The notes under the pieces: model-generated
What the model saw: the letters and a program-made list of their open reading frames with translations, nothing else
What the model was told of the DNA's origin: nothing
Database searches by the model: none
Source of the DNA: Legionella sp.
GTDB lineage: Bacteria; Pseudomonadota; Gammaproteobacteria; Legionellales; Legionellaceae
Reading direction: 5' to 3'
Length of the DNA stretch: 64,000 bases
Assembly: GCA_002786165.1 (NCBI GenBank)
Contig: PEQK01000020.1
Span: 1 to 64,000, forward strand
In this document: one piece after another, positions 48,660 through 58,700 of the stretch
Layout of the letters: each line of letters begins with the position of its first letter
Numbering within the stretch: the first letter of the stretch is position 1
Made by a program: the position numbers and the translations under genes

Positions 48660-49328
48660 TTATGGAAGGAAATAAAAAGGATTAGGTAATTTAAAGGTTT
48701 GTTGCGCATAACCGCCTACTAGATCCGAATTTTGATCTCCGATAGAGGCAATAATGGTATACCCTTGTTGCGTGATTTTGGTTCGAGCTGCGGTTTTATA
48801 GGCGATAGTAGGAATATGTTCACCACGAAGTTCTAGGCCAGACCATGATTGATACCCTGCAGCATGTAAATTTTGAATGGTTGCTTTTTCCAGTGACTTG
48901 TCTCGACCGGTGACAAAAAATACAGCAACATTTTGTTGCAATGCTTTTAGATACAACTCATGCATAGGTTGAATAGCTGGTTCATCTGCTGCTAAAAGTT
49001 GACGGGTGATCTCGTCTGGTAAATTAGCAAAATCAATGGATTTCATGTTGGTAAAATTTGAAAGGCACGTTTCATCAATGTCTAAAACAATCGCCAGCTT
49101 TTTAGGGACAGGGTTATTTTGATTGGCACGAACTTCAGTTTCAATGTATTGGCTTGCTGTGTTTGCAACGTCGGCAACTTCTTTTAAATAAGCTCCAGAA
49201 TCATAGTATTCCACCAGATTCTTTTTTAATAAACCAAGATTGGCTGGTTCGGCATAGGTTTTAGCCTGTATGACAAAAGCTGCAACAATGGCGAAGAGTG
49301 TATGGAGAACTATATTTTTTGTATTCAT
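48660..49328 (-). CDS. Exported HAD-superfamily acid phosphatase
   Basis: This 222-residue protein has a signal peptide of about 26 residues (LFAIVAAFVIQAKTYAEP) and a class B-type HAD domain. The nucleophile motif is VLDIDETCLSN, motif II is FFVTGRD, and the metal-binding motif is SIGDQNSDLVGG. Similar exported acid phosphatases occur in Coxiella and Legionella, where such enzymes have been linked to suppression of host oxidative burst or phosphate scavenging; its own role is unknown. It lies divergent from icmP. Confidence 0.85.
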   Translation of the reverse strand: MNTKNIVLHTLFAIVAAFVIQAKTYAEPANLGLLKKNLVEYYDSGAYLKEVADVANTASQYIETEVRANQNNPVPKKLAIVLDIDETCLSNFTNMKSIDFANLPDEITRQLLAADEPAIQPMHELYLKALQQNVAVFFVTGRDKSLEKATIQNLHAAGYQSWSGLELRGEHIPTIAYKTAARTKITQQGYTIIASIGDQNSDLVGGYAQQTFKLPNPFYFLP

Positions 49329-49401
49329 AAGTAAGGACTCTTGTAGATTTCATGGGAAAAGTGATTATAAAATGAACTCTTTCGTTTGTCAAAATTTTTA
49401 T

Positions 49402-49431
49402 TTAACAAGACGGCAAAGATCGGTATATACT
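49402..49431 (+). promoter_or_regulatory. Predicted sigma-70 promoter of the icmPO transcription unit
   Basis: TTAACA (49402-49407) and TATACT (49426-49431), each five of six to consensus, are separated by 18 bp. The predicted start is near 49438, about 26 bases before icmP, and AGGA precedes the ATG. A second TATACT at 49433-49438 offers an alternative. Confidence 0.65.
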
Positions 49432-49463
49432 TTATACTAATACCCGCTAAGTAGGACATACGA

Positions 49464-50594
49464 ATGGCCCAACAACAACAGCAGCAATCCGGCGACCATT
49501 CTATGGGAGGAGCGTGGATTGCCGCGCTATTTATGTTTGCTGGTTACGTTGTGTGGATTACAGCACGACATTATATTGTTTCGTTTGTTTTTGCATTTAA
49601 CATCATGCAAGCAAAACTGATGAACTATTTCCTCAACGACCAAGAATTGAGTAATGATATTTTCTTAATGCAAACATTGGATCCTAAACTCATTGATTGG
49701 GCACAGTTGATGACGTTTACTGAGCATGTTGGCAATTATAGTCGTTATCCGGTTATCGCTTTGATGTTGGTGTTCGGTTTTATTTTATACCGCTCCGATG
49801 TGACCATGAAATACCGCAAAAAACATAGTATGAGTACCTTGCGAGAGCAAGAGCAACAAAATTGGCCTGCTATCATGCCTGTGGTCAAAGAAGATCTGGT
49901 TAGTATTGATGTGAATAGTGGTCCGTGGGCCATGGCACTGAGTCCAATGGAGTTTTCTAGAAAACACCATTTGTTAAAAAAATCAGATGTTTTATTAGAC
50001 AACTCGATTCCAGGCCAAGAAATGACGGCAGGCTTAAAGCGCGGTGATGCCAAAAGAATTTTTACTTTGCAACTGGGGCCAGCTTGGGATGGATTTGACC
50101 GTTGTCCTTTGCATGTTCGAGCGTTGGCAGCTGTATTCATGGCACGGATGAATCGCGATAAAACGGCAGCTACGACCATTTTAAAAAATCTAGACAAATC
50201 TTATGTTGCGGGAAAATTAGAACCAGGAGATATTGACACGGTGATAGAAAAATATCGCAACACCGAATTGGTCACGGAGATTATTGGTCGGCATGCCTAT
50301 TTGTTAACGGTTATGGCCTCTTTGTTAGAAGGTGCTCGTCAAGATGGTGTCGTGCCCAGTTCAGAGTTTTTATGGTTGAAACCCGTCGATCGGCGTTTAT
50401 GGTATATGTGCAATTGTATTGGGCGCCAAACACCCTTTGTAGAAGTGGGTGGGCCATTCGCGCACTGGAAAGCAGAAAAAGCAATGGGTCGAAGTTCTCT
50501 GGCTCCGATGATAGATGAAGCTATCAAAGCTTTGGAAATTGCTATTCGAGAAGTCAAATTATCTCCTAAAGAATTACAGGGGCTCCAGCCATGA
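49464..50594 (+). CDS. icmP: Type IVB secretion protein IcmP/DotM
   Basis: DotM is an inner-membrane part of the Dot/Icm coupling complex and, in L. pneumophila, recognises acidic glutamate-rich effector signals. It has 376 residues (L. pneumophila about 376). After a glutamine-rich start (MAQQQQQQ) there are membrane helices at about residues 18-45 and 94-112, then a cytoplasmic domain. Its end overlaps icmO by four bases. In L. pneumophila icmQ lies upstream; here an acid phosphatase gene does. Confidence 0.95.
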   Translation: MAQQQQQQSGDHSMGGAWIAALFMFAGYVVWITARHYIVSFVFAFNIMQAKLMNYFLNDQELSNDIFLMQTLDPKLIDWAQLMTFTEHVGNYSRYPVIALMLVFGFILYRSDVTMKYRKKHSMSTLREQEQQNWPAIMPVVKEDLVSIDVNSGPWAMALSPMEFSRKHHLLKKSDVLLDNSIPGQEMTAGLKRGDAKRIFTLQLGPAWDGFDRCPLHVRALAAVFMARMNRDKTAATTILKNLDKSYVAGKLEPGDIDTVIEKYRNTELVTEIIGRHAYLLTVMASLLEGARQDGVVPSSEFLWLKPVDRRLWYMCNCIGRQTPFVEVGGPFAHWKAEKAMGRSSLAPMIDEAIKALEIAIREVKLSPKELQGLQP

Positions 50595-52927
50595 TGAGAG
50601 GTATTGATTCAAAAAATGAATTAGATCCAACCAAGTTATTGCGGGATACGCGTACCCTTGGTCAACGGATGATGGGTTTTTTTGAACAACCCATCAATGT
50701 CAGTGTGGTTTTGATTTCTGGTACGGCTGCCAGCTATTATCTGCCGCAAGCGAGTATTATTTTTTTGCTCTTAAGTGTCGCAATGTTTTGGTTTGCCGTG
50801 ACCCGCAAGCATAAATTACCTTTTCGATTGCCACAAATTGCCAAAACCAAAGATTATAATGATTTAAAACCAGGCATCAAACTTCCTTATATGGCGCGAG
50901 GCATTGCTTTTTTTGGTAACGAAAAACAAACCAATCGAGAAATTTGGTTTGCTAATGAAGACATGCGAACCCATGCTTTGATTTTCGGCTCTACCGGTAG
51001 TGGTAAAACCGAAGCCTTGGTATCTATTGCATATAATGCGTTGGTGCAAGCGAGTGGATTCATCTATGTAGATGGTAAAGGCGATAACTCCTTATATGCC
51101 AAAATCTTTTCTATGGTTCGAAGTATGGGACGTGATGATGATTTGTTGCTGATTAATTTTATGACTGGCGCACGGGATATTGTGGGTCCACAAGAAAAAC
51201 GATTATCTAATACGTTGAATCCTTTTTGCCAAGGGTCATCTAGTATGTTAACCCAGTTGATTGTTAGTTTAATGGGTGAAAGCGCGGGTTCTGGTGATGG
51301 CGATATGTGGAAAGGTCGTGCAATAGCTTTCGTTGAAGCCTTGATGCGTCTTTTGGTTTATATGCGTGATGATGGCGCTATTTTATTAGATGCGAATTCC
51401 ATTCGAAATTATTTTGATCTGGGTCGATTAGAATCGATCGTCATTGATAAAGTATTTCCACGCGATGAACAAGAATCGGTCAACATTGATCAAATACCTA
51501 AATTAGTCACGGATCCTTTGCGTAACTACTTAAATACTTTGCCAGGGTATAACAAAGAGAAAAAAGGGAAGCAAGTCTCTCAAGTACTCGAACAACATGG
51601 TTTCATCACGATGCAGTTGGTTCGAAGTTTCTCCTCTTTAGCCGATACTTACGGACATATTATTCGAACGAATCTTGCAGAAGTGGATTTTAAAGACGTG
51701 GTCTTAAATCGACGTATCTTAGTGGTATTGTTGCCTGCTTTGGAAAAATCTCCTGATGAGTTGTCCAATTTGGGTAAAGTGATTGTGTCTTCATTAAAAG
51801 CTATGATGGCAGCAGGATTGGGAGAAGATGTTGAAGGGGACTATCGCGATGTGATCGAAAGAAAGCCTACCAACGCACCCACACCCTACATTTGTATCTT
51901 AGATGAGTATGGATATTATGCGGTGAAAGGGTTTGCCGTAGTGCCTGCCCAGGCAAGGTCTCTAGGCTTCTCGGCTATTTTTGCGGGACAAGATTTGCCG
52001 GCCTTTCAGAAAGCCTCTAAAGAAGAAGCGGCATCCATTGGTGCCAATACCAATATTAAAATCTGTATGAAATTAGAAGATCCTACGGATACTTGGGATT
52101 TTTTCACCAAAACAGCTGGTGAAGCGTATGTCACAAAAGTGGATTCTTTCCAAACCAAAGAAAACTCTATGACCAATAGTTACTTAGATACGCGTAGCTC
52201 TTCTTTTGAAAAACGTGCGCGCATCGATTTGTTAGATTTGAAAGACCAAACCGAGGGTGAAGCGCATATCTTTTTTAAATCACAGATTGTGCGCGTGAAT
52301 ATGTTTTACGCGGCCCCAAAGCCGGTTAAAAGATTGAAAATCAATCAATTTCTCAAAGTAGAACCGCCACCAGATGATTATTTGGATAAATTAAAAAAGC
52401 AATTATTGGGGTTTCATAAGATATTATCTAGCGACACGCCAGGCATTCATTTGAGTGTCGAGAGTGAAACCATTGAGTTTGTACGTCAATCCTTACAAGA
52501 ATCTACTATTGTGGAGCCCATTGAACGTAGTGTATCGGTGTTACTCAGTTATCATCGGCATAATGAACCTGAGCAAGTGGATGATGTGGTAGAAGAAGAG
52601 GTGAGAGGTGCTTTGACCATTTTTGCCCCATTGCGTCAGCCTCAATTTGCTTTGCCTATTTTGGCCAGTGATAAAGCTATGTTTTCTTCTCCCTTATTAC
52701 CCATACAAGAAACACGTGATAATTTGATTTCTATCGAGCGATTGACCGGTCAAAAAGCTAATATGGCTGGAAAAGTAGCCAATGAAATCATTAAAGATTT
52801 CCAATCGGTGACGACATATCCGCCTGATGAGCGACATGTGGAAGACGCAGCGGCTCTGAGTGAGCAAGTCAACTTGATCGCGATAAAAATCCAGCGGGCG
52901 CGTAAAGCTGCAGAAACCAAAGAATAG
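50591..52927 (+). CDS. icmO: Type IV coupling ATPase IcmO/DotL
   Basis: DotL is the VirD4-type coupling protein that brings effectors to the channel. It has 778 residues (L. pneumophila 783). Two membrane helices lie within residues 36-71, and the Walker A motif is GSTGSGKT at 133-140. Walker B is in CILDEYG near residue 437. The long C-terminal tail (about 580-778) is where L. pneumophila DotL binds DotN, IcmS-IcmW and LvgA. Translation is coupled to icmP. Confidence 0.97.
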   Translation: MMRGIDSKNELDPTKLLRDTRTLGQRMMGFFEQPINVSVVLISGTAASYYLPQASIIFLLLSVAMFWFAVTRKHKLPFRLPQIAKTKDYNDLKPGIKLPYMARGIAFFGNEKQTNREIWFANEDMRTHALIFGSTGSGKTEALVSIAYNALVQASGFIYVDGKGDNSLYAKIFSMVRSMGRDDDLLLINFMTGARDIVGPQEKRLSNTLNPFCQGSSSMLTQLIVSLMGESAGSGDGDMWKGRAIAFVEALMRLLVYMRDDGAILLDANSIRNYFDLGRLESIVIDKVFPRDEQESVNIDQIPKLVTDPLRNYLNTLPGYNKEKKGKQVSQVLEQHGFITMQLVRSFSSLADTYGHIIRTNLAEVDFKDVVLNRRILVVLLPALEKSPDELSNLGKVIVSSLKAMMAAGLGEDVEGDYRDVIERKPTNAPTPYICILDEYGYYAVKGFAVVPAQARSLGFSAIFAGQDLPAFQKASKEEAASIGANTNIKICMKLEDPTDTWDFFTKTAGEAYVTKVDSFQTKENSMTNSYLDTRSSSFEKRARIDLLDLKDQTEGEAHIFFKSQIVRVNMFYAAPKPVKRLKINQFLKVEPPPDDYLDKLKKQLLGFHKILSSDTPGIHLSVESETIEFVRQSLQESTIVEPIERSVSVLLSYHRHNEPEQVDDVVEEEVRGALTIFAPLRQPQFALPILASDKAMFSSPLLPIQETRDNLISIERLTGQKANMAGKVANEIIKDFQSVTTYPPDERHVEDAAALSEQVNLIAIKIQRARKAAETKE

Positions 52928-53108
52928 GGCTTTGATGAAATAATGTGATTTTATTTCTATGAAACGTCCATAGATTATGGTGTACAGATACGAAATGACT
53001 TGTATCTATCAGCATTCTATGTTTTTATTTCTATAACCGATACATCACTCGAATTACCTATTATAGGTACTCTATGTACGACGTAATTCAATTTTTTGGG
53101 GCTTAGCA

Positions 53109-53648
53109 TTGAGAGTATTATTCAGCATGTTTCTCTTATGTTGGAGTCTGTTAGGATGTAATTCAGGCGTATCCTCTTACATCAATGACATCCCTACATT
53201 ACCTTCTGGTGTGAATGGGGTAACAGATTCTGCCATGATGACGATGTATCAGAAACTTAGGACTAAAAAAGTTCGGGTCATTACAATGGGAGATGCCTAT
53301 TTGGTCAGTATCCCTTCGCATTTGATATTTGCAGATCAATCTCCCAAAATCAACTGGGGATCGTATGAGTTGCTCAACGATGTTGTTTGTTATTTGCAAC
53401 TTTTTCGTAAAATTACGGTACAGGTGACGGGTTATGCGAGTTGTCAACACTCTCAAGCACGTACTCGCGCTTTAAGTTTAGCGCGTGCGCAAGCAGTTGG
53501 AAATTATTTATGGTCTCATAATATCGAAGCAAGAATTGTATTTACAGAAGGTTTAGGGGATGATAAACCTATAGTTGCTGTAACTAAATGCACGGATTCT
53601 TCACCGAATTCTAGAATTGAGATTGTTTTTAAACAAGTTGTCGCTTAG
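53109..53648 (+). CDS. icmN: Type IVB secretion lipoprotein IcmN/DotK
   Basis: DotK is an outer-membrane lipoprotein of the Dot/Icm core. The chosen start is a TTG at 53109, seven bases after GGGG; it gives a lipoprotein signal with lipobox LLGC (cysteine at residue 17). An ATG at 53127 would leave a very short signal. The C-terminal half is OmpA-like (ITVQVTGYASC, ALSLARAQAVGNYL, NSRIEIVF), a peptidoglycan-binding fold. It has 179 residues. A 181-bp gap with a possible hairpin (AGATAC/GTATCT near 52986-53007) precedes it. Confidence 0.85.
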   Translation: MRVLFSMFLLCWSLLGCNSGVSSYINDIPTLPSGVNGVTDSAMMTMYQKLRTKKVRVITMGDAYLVSIPSHLIFADQSPKINWGSYELLNDVVCYLQLFRKITVQVTGYASCQHSQARTRALSLARAQAVGNYLWSHNIEARIVFTEGLGDDKPIVAVTKCTDSSPNSRIEIVFKQVVA

Positions 53649-53671
53649 ATCTTGGAACGTTTGGAGCAAAT

Positions 53672-53956
53672 ATGGGTGTAAAAACGTGGAATTTGATCAA
53701 ACGTTCCAAACAGTTTTATGTCAAAACGTATCGAAGTGTAGAAACCGTCATGGTGCTCTCCATTTTGATCAATGTATGTCTGGGTTTGGGAATGTTTTAT
53801 GCTTATTATATCCTTCCAGAACCAGATTATTATGCCACGTATGGTGAAACACCGCCGGTTCCATTGATTGCTATGGATGGGCCTAATCTTAGTTCCCATC
53901 CTTTATTGGCGGACGATAGCAATCAAGACAGCGATGTCAGAGAAATACCACAATGA
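53672..53956 (+). CDS. icmM: Type IVB secretion protein IcmM/DotJ
   Basis: DotJ is a small inner-membrane protein that associates with DotI. It has 94 residues, as in L. pneumophila. One membrane helix lies at about residues 27-49 (VLSILINVCLGLGMFYAYYIL), followed by PEPDYYATYGETPPVPLIAMDGP, a segment resembling the post-membrane region of DotI, which supports common ancestry of the two. It follows icmN by 23 bases. Confidence 0.9.
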   Translation: MGVKTWNLIKRSKQFYVKTYRSVETVMVLSILINVCLGLGMFYAYYILPEPDYYATYGETPPVPLIAMDGPNLSSHPLLADDSNQDSDVREIPQ

Positions 53957-53970
53957 GAGGACAGGACAGT

Positions 53971-54612
53971 ATGGCAGAAGATGCAGTCGCAGCAGTGGTC
54001 ATGAGAAATAGTTTCTACCGTGATGGCCAAAGAAAAATGATATTAATCTTATTGTTTTCAATCATAAGTAACGTCATTTTGGCCAGTATGCTTGCCTATG
54101 TGATTACCCATCCACCTGAACCCCGATATTTTGCAACCAGTATCAACGGAAGAATCACCCCTTTGGTGGCACTAAATGCCCCTAATCAATCCGACTCGGC
54201 TATATTACAATGGGCGAATCAAGCTGCTATTGCCACATTCTCCTACAACTTTGTAAATTATCGTTCTGAATTGGTTGCAGCATCTGGGTTTTTCACCGCA
54301 GAAGGGTGGGATCAATTTATTTCGGCTTTGGGTGCTTCCAATAACCTTGAAGCGGTTAAAGCAAAAAAACTGGTGGTTTCCGCAGTTGCAACCAGCGCGC
54401 CGGTCATTTTACAGAAAGGTGTTTTAAATGGTAGATATGCGTGGCGTATTCAGATGCCTATGTTGGTGACGTACCAGAGTGCGAGCGAGTTTTCACAACA
54501 AACGCTCAATGTAACGATGCTGGTGACACGCGTTGATACGTTAAATTCTCCTCGTGGTATTGGTATTGCTCAATTCGTATCAGCACCTGCAACAGGGACT
54601 GTGACATCATGA
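53971..54612 (+). CDS. icmL: Type IVB secretion protein IcmL/DotI
   Basis: DotI is an inner-membrane protein with a VirB8-like periplasmic domain. From the ATG at 53971 it has 213 residues (L. pneumophila 212), with AGGACAG upstream; an ATG at 53953 overlapping icmM would add six residues. The membrane helix is at about residues 25-47, followed by HPPEPRYFATSINGRI and the NTF2-like VirB8 fold. Its end overlaps icmK by four bases. Confidence 0.95.
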   Translation: MAEDAVAAVVMRNSFYRDGQRKMILILLFSIISNVILASMLAYVITHPPEPRYFATSINGRITPLVALNAPNQSDSAILQWANQAAIATFSYNFVNYRSELVAASGFFTAEGWDQFISALGASNNLEAVKAKKLVVSAVATSAPVILQKGVLNGRYAWRIQMPMLVTYQSASEFSQQTLNVTMLVTRVDTLNSPRGIGIAQFVSAPATGTVTS

Positions 54613-55727
54613 GTTTTAAGTTTTTGAATCCTATTGTGATCATTGCGTTGAGCGCCTTATCGGCTTCAACAACCACTGCTTGGGCAGATGAGAATGTATC
54701 TTCTGCCCAAGCGTTGGATCAACTGCGTATTTTGCAAAAAAAACTTTCTAAAGATTCGCCGAATATGGTTCAAGAACAAGATTCAGACGCTGCGGCACCT
54801 TTGACGCCTGCTCCTGTGGCCGCAACCAATGTACGATCAGCGGCGAGAGGACGAGGCGCTCGGTCACGAGCTCCCCAGCCAACTGCTGAAAAATCAACAC
54901 CAGCTATAGTAGCGCCTTCTGCACCAGTGACGTTGACCTCTGAAGAGGAAAGTGATGCCATTGATGAACTGGCATTTAAAGGGGTTGAAGCACAATTGTT
55001 TCCACTCGACCCTAAAAAAATTCAAGATCTTAGAAAAAAATATAATCAAAATGAATTTGCAAAAACCACAGATATTGATACGCCGCCCAAACCTACGGCA
55101 ACGTCGCAATTTGTAAATTTATCTCCTGGTTCGACACCTCCGGTGATTCGTTTGTCGCAAGGATTTGTGTCTTCTTTGGTTTTTTTAGATTCAACAGGCG
55201 CCCCCTGGCCAATCAGCGCATTTGATTTAGGAGATCCGGCCTCTTTTAACATTCAATGGGATAAAACCAGCAATACCTTGATGATTCAAGCTACAAAATT
55301 ATACACCTATGGCAATTTAGCAGTACGTTTAAGTGGTTTGAACACGCCTGTGATGTTGACCCTGATCCCAGGGCAGAAAGCGGTGGATTATCGAGTTGAC
55401 CTAAGAGTTCAAGGATATGGACCTAATGCCAAAAGCATGCCCATGGAGGAAGGATTGCCACCTTCTGCCAGTGATGCATTGTTGCATGTTTTAGACGGTG
55501 TGCCGCCTGCCGGCAGTACGCGTCTTGTGGTGAGTGGCGGAGATGCTCGTGCTTGGTTATCAGGGAATAAAATGTTTGTTCGCACTAATTTAACTATTTT
55601 ATCACCAGGTTGGATGGGAAGTATGACAAGTGCAGATGGTATGCATGCGTATGAGATGCAAAAATCGCCGGTTTTATTGGTTTCATGGCACGGCAAAGTC
55701 ATGCAACTTAAGATAGAAGGGTTATAA
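54609..55727 (+). CDS. icmK: Type IVB secretion outer-membrane core protein IcmK/DotH
   Basis: DotH forms the outer-membrane pore ring with DotC, DotD and DotG. It has 372 residues (L. pneumophila about 361). A signal peptide ends near ASTTTAWADE (residue 27). An Ala/Pro/Arg-rich linker follows (residues about 60-110), then the conserved region PVIRLSQGFVSSLVFLDSTGAPWPI and a VirB9-like C-terminal part. icmE starts one base after its stop. Confidence 0.95.
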   Translation: MSFKFLNPIVIIALSALSASTTTAWADENVSSAQALDQLRILQKKLSKDSPNMVQEQDSDAAAPLTPAPVAATNVRSAARGRGARSRAPQPTAEKSTPAIVAPSAPVTLTSEEESDAIDELAFKGVEAQLFPLDPKKIQDLRKKYNQNEFAKTTDIDTPPKPTATSQFVNLSPGSTPPVIRLSQGFVSSLVFLDSTGAPWPISAFDLGDPASFNIQWDKTSNTLMIQATKLYTYGNLAVRLSGLNTPVMLTLIPGQKAVDYRVDLRVQGYGPNAKSMPMEEGLPPSASDALLHVLDGVPPAGSTRLVVSGGDARAWLSGNKMFVRTNLTILSPGWMGSMTSADGMHAYEMQKSPVLLVSWHGKVMQLKIEGL

Positions 55728-55728
55728 G

Positions 55729-58700
55729 ATGGCCACAAAAAAAGAAAATATCAAAGCACTTTTTTCTAATACCCGCTCACGTATTATCATCACGTTTACT
55801 ATTTTATTGGTTGTTACCATGATGGTCATAGGGTTTTTCAAATTATATAAGCCTGAAAACCCTTTGAAGGCAGAATCAGGTGTCAGTCGTGGACCCTCTG
55901 GCATTCGGTCTATTCCTGGTGCGTTGAACCAGACAGCACAATATGCTGCTTTGCAAGAAACCCAAAACGTGGAACAAGCCAAAGAAGCTGCGGCCAAAGG
56001 TAAAAGTGCTATCCCTACGATTATTCGCAGTCAAGCATTTGGAGAGGGTGTCGAATCTGTGGGCGCGCAAGGGGGTGAAGGCGGTGTAGGATTTTCTACT
56101 TTGTCACGCCAAAATCTTGAAGGTGCTCAATCTACGGTGTGGTTTCAGAATTTGAAAGATCAGCATTGTAATCAAGAAAGTCTTGCAAAAGCGATGGATG
56201 CTGGTGCTTCGCTAAAAGATTTAAAAATGGCGTGTACTTGTCAGCAATTAAAATTAAAAGGATTTACTTTATCTGAACTAAAACAGGTGTGTCCTTGTCC
56301 AGAGCTTCGTTCCTTAGGGTTTAGTGCCAAACAATTCAAAGACATTGGATTTTGTGCTGCAGATTTGAAAGTATGCGGGTTCACCGCTTGCGAAGAGAGG
56401 GGTGCTGGATTTTCTGCCGATGAAATGAAAAATGCAGGTTACTCAGATGGACAGTTGTCTGGTGCAGGGTTTTCTGCTGATGCAATCGCCAAAGCGGGTG
56501 GACTACCAGAGGGGATTACTTTGTCAGATGTCCAAAAATCCGGATGTTCTGTCGAAAATTTACGTCGTTTACGTTCATCTGGTGTGAGTGCTGCTGCGAT
56601 TCGGCGCATTAGTGGTTGTAATGCTGCAGCCCTCAAAGCTGCAGGTTATAGTGCTTTGGACTTAAAAAATGCCGGTTTTTCTGCTGCTGAATTAAAATCT
56701 GCAGGATTTACGCCTGAGCAATTACGTCAAGCTGGTTATAGTGCGCGCGAATTATTAGATGCAGGATTTTCTGCTACGGATTTAGCAAATGGTGGATTTG
56801 CACCTGCGGATATTGCTGCAGCAGAAACCATATTACCGCAAAGTCTTGCACCAGATGATATTCGTAAAGCGGGTTGTAATGCAGAGGCATTAAAGCGCCA
56901 ACGATTAGCAGGTGTTAGTGCCTATATGATTAAAAAAATATCTGGTTGTAGTGCCAGCGCTTTGAAAGCCGCTGGGTTTACTTTTAGTGATTTGCAGCGT
57001 GCGGGATTCAAACCAGAGCAATTAACAGATCAAGCCTTAATGACAGGTGCTGATACGAGCGGCGTCTCGGACGGTGATGTGAGTAAAGCAGGCTGCGATC
57101 CTGCTCAATTGAAACTATTACATGACAAAGGCGTATCTGCGAAACGAATACATGCACTGAGTGGCTGTAGTGCTGCAGCGCTTAAAGCGGCTGGCTACGG
57201 CGTCTCTGAGCTTGCAAACGCGGGATTTACTACTGCAGACCTAACCGCAGGAGGCTTTACACCAGCAGAGATTCAAGCGGCAATGTTGGCAAAAGGTACA
57301 GATACCAGTGGGGTGTCAAACAGCGATGTGAGTAAAGCAGGCTGCGATCCTGCTCAATTGAAACTATTACATGACAAAGGTGTATCAGCGGCAAGAATTC
57401 ACGCACTGAGTGGTTGTAGCGCGGCAGCGCTTAAAGCGGCCGGATATGGTGTATCGCAACTTGCAAACGCGGGGTTTACTGCAGCAGAATTAGCGGCAGG
57501 AGGCTTTACACCAGCAGAAATTCAAGCGGCGATGTTGGCAAAAGGTGCTGATACCAGTGGCGTGCCTGACAGTGATGTGAGTAAAGCAGGCTGCGATCCT
57601 GCTCAATTGAAACTATTACATGACAAAGGCGTATCAGCGGCAAGAATTCACGCACTGAGTGGTTGTAGCGCGGCAGCGCTTAAAGCGGCCGGATATGGTG
57701 TATCACAACTTGCAAACGCAGGGTTTACTGCAGCAGAATTAGCAGCAGGAGGATTTACGCCAGTAGAAATTCAAGCTGCAATGTTGGCAAAAGGTGCTGA
57801 TGCCAGTGGCGTGCCTGACAGTGATGTGAGCAAAGCAGGCTGTGATCCTACTCAATTGAAACTATTACATGACAAGGGTGTGTCCGCTACCAGAATACAT
57901 GCGCTCAGTGGTTGTAGTGCTGCGGCACTGAAAGCCGCTGGCTATAGCGTTTCTGATCTTGCAAATGCAGGATTTACTTCGGGAGAATTAGCAGCAGGAG
58001 GATTTACGCCAGCAGAGATTCAAGCAGCCATGTTGGCAAAAGGTGCAGATGTTAGCGGTGTTCCCGACGGCGATATTCGTAAAGTAGGCTGTGATCCTGC
58101 TCAATTGAAAGTATTACATGACAAAGGGGTATCTGCGAAACGAATACATGCACTAAATGGTTGTAGTGCTGCAGCCCTTAAAGCTGCTGGGTATGGGGTA
58201 TCTGAGCTTGCCGGTGCAGGATTTACTTCGGGAGAATTAGCGGCAGGAGGATTTACGCCAGCAGAAATTCAAGCGGCGATGTTGGCAAAAGGTGCTGATG
58301 TCAGTGGCGTGCCTGACAACGATATCAGTAAAGCAGGCTGTGACCCTGCTCAATTGAAAATATTGCACGACAAAGGTGTATCTGCAAAACGAATTCACGA
58401 TCTTAGTGGTTGCTCTGCGGATGCCTTAAAAAAAGCAGGGTACGGTCTGGCTGACTTGGCAAACGCAGGGTTTACGCCTGCTCAATTACTTGCAGCAGGC
58501 TTTACACCTACAGATCTGAAAGCGATTGGTCTGGCACTATCTCCTGCAGGATTGATTGCAGCGGGTAGAGACGCTGGATGTAATGTGGCTGCTCTACAAG
58601 CCGCTCACGCAATGGGCATGTCTGCTGCTGCTGTCAAACGTTCTATGGGATGTAGTGCGGCAGCAATGAAAGCGGCAGGTTATACTTCTACTGAACTTAA

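Noticed and set aside
49745-50197. 150-residue reverse-strand frame inside icmP
   Set aside because: It lies wholly within a conserved Dot/Icm gene and has no coding signature of its own.
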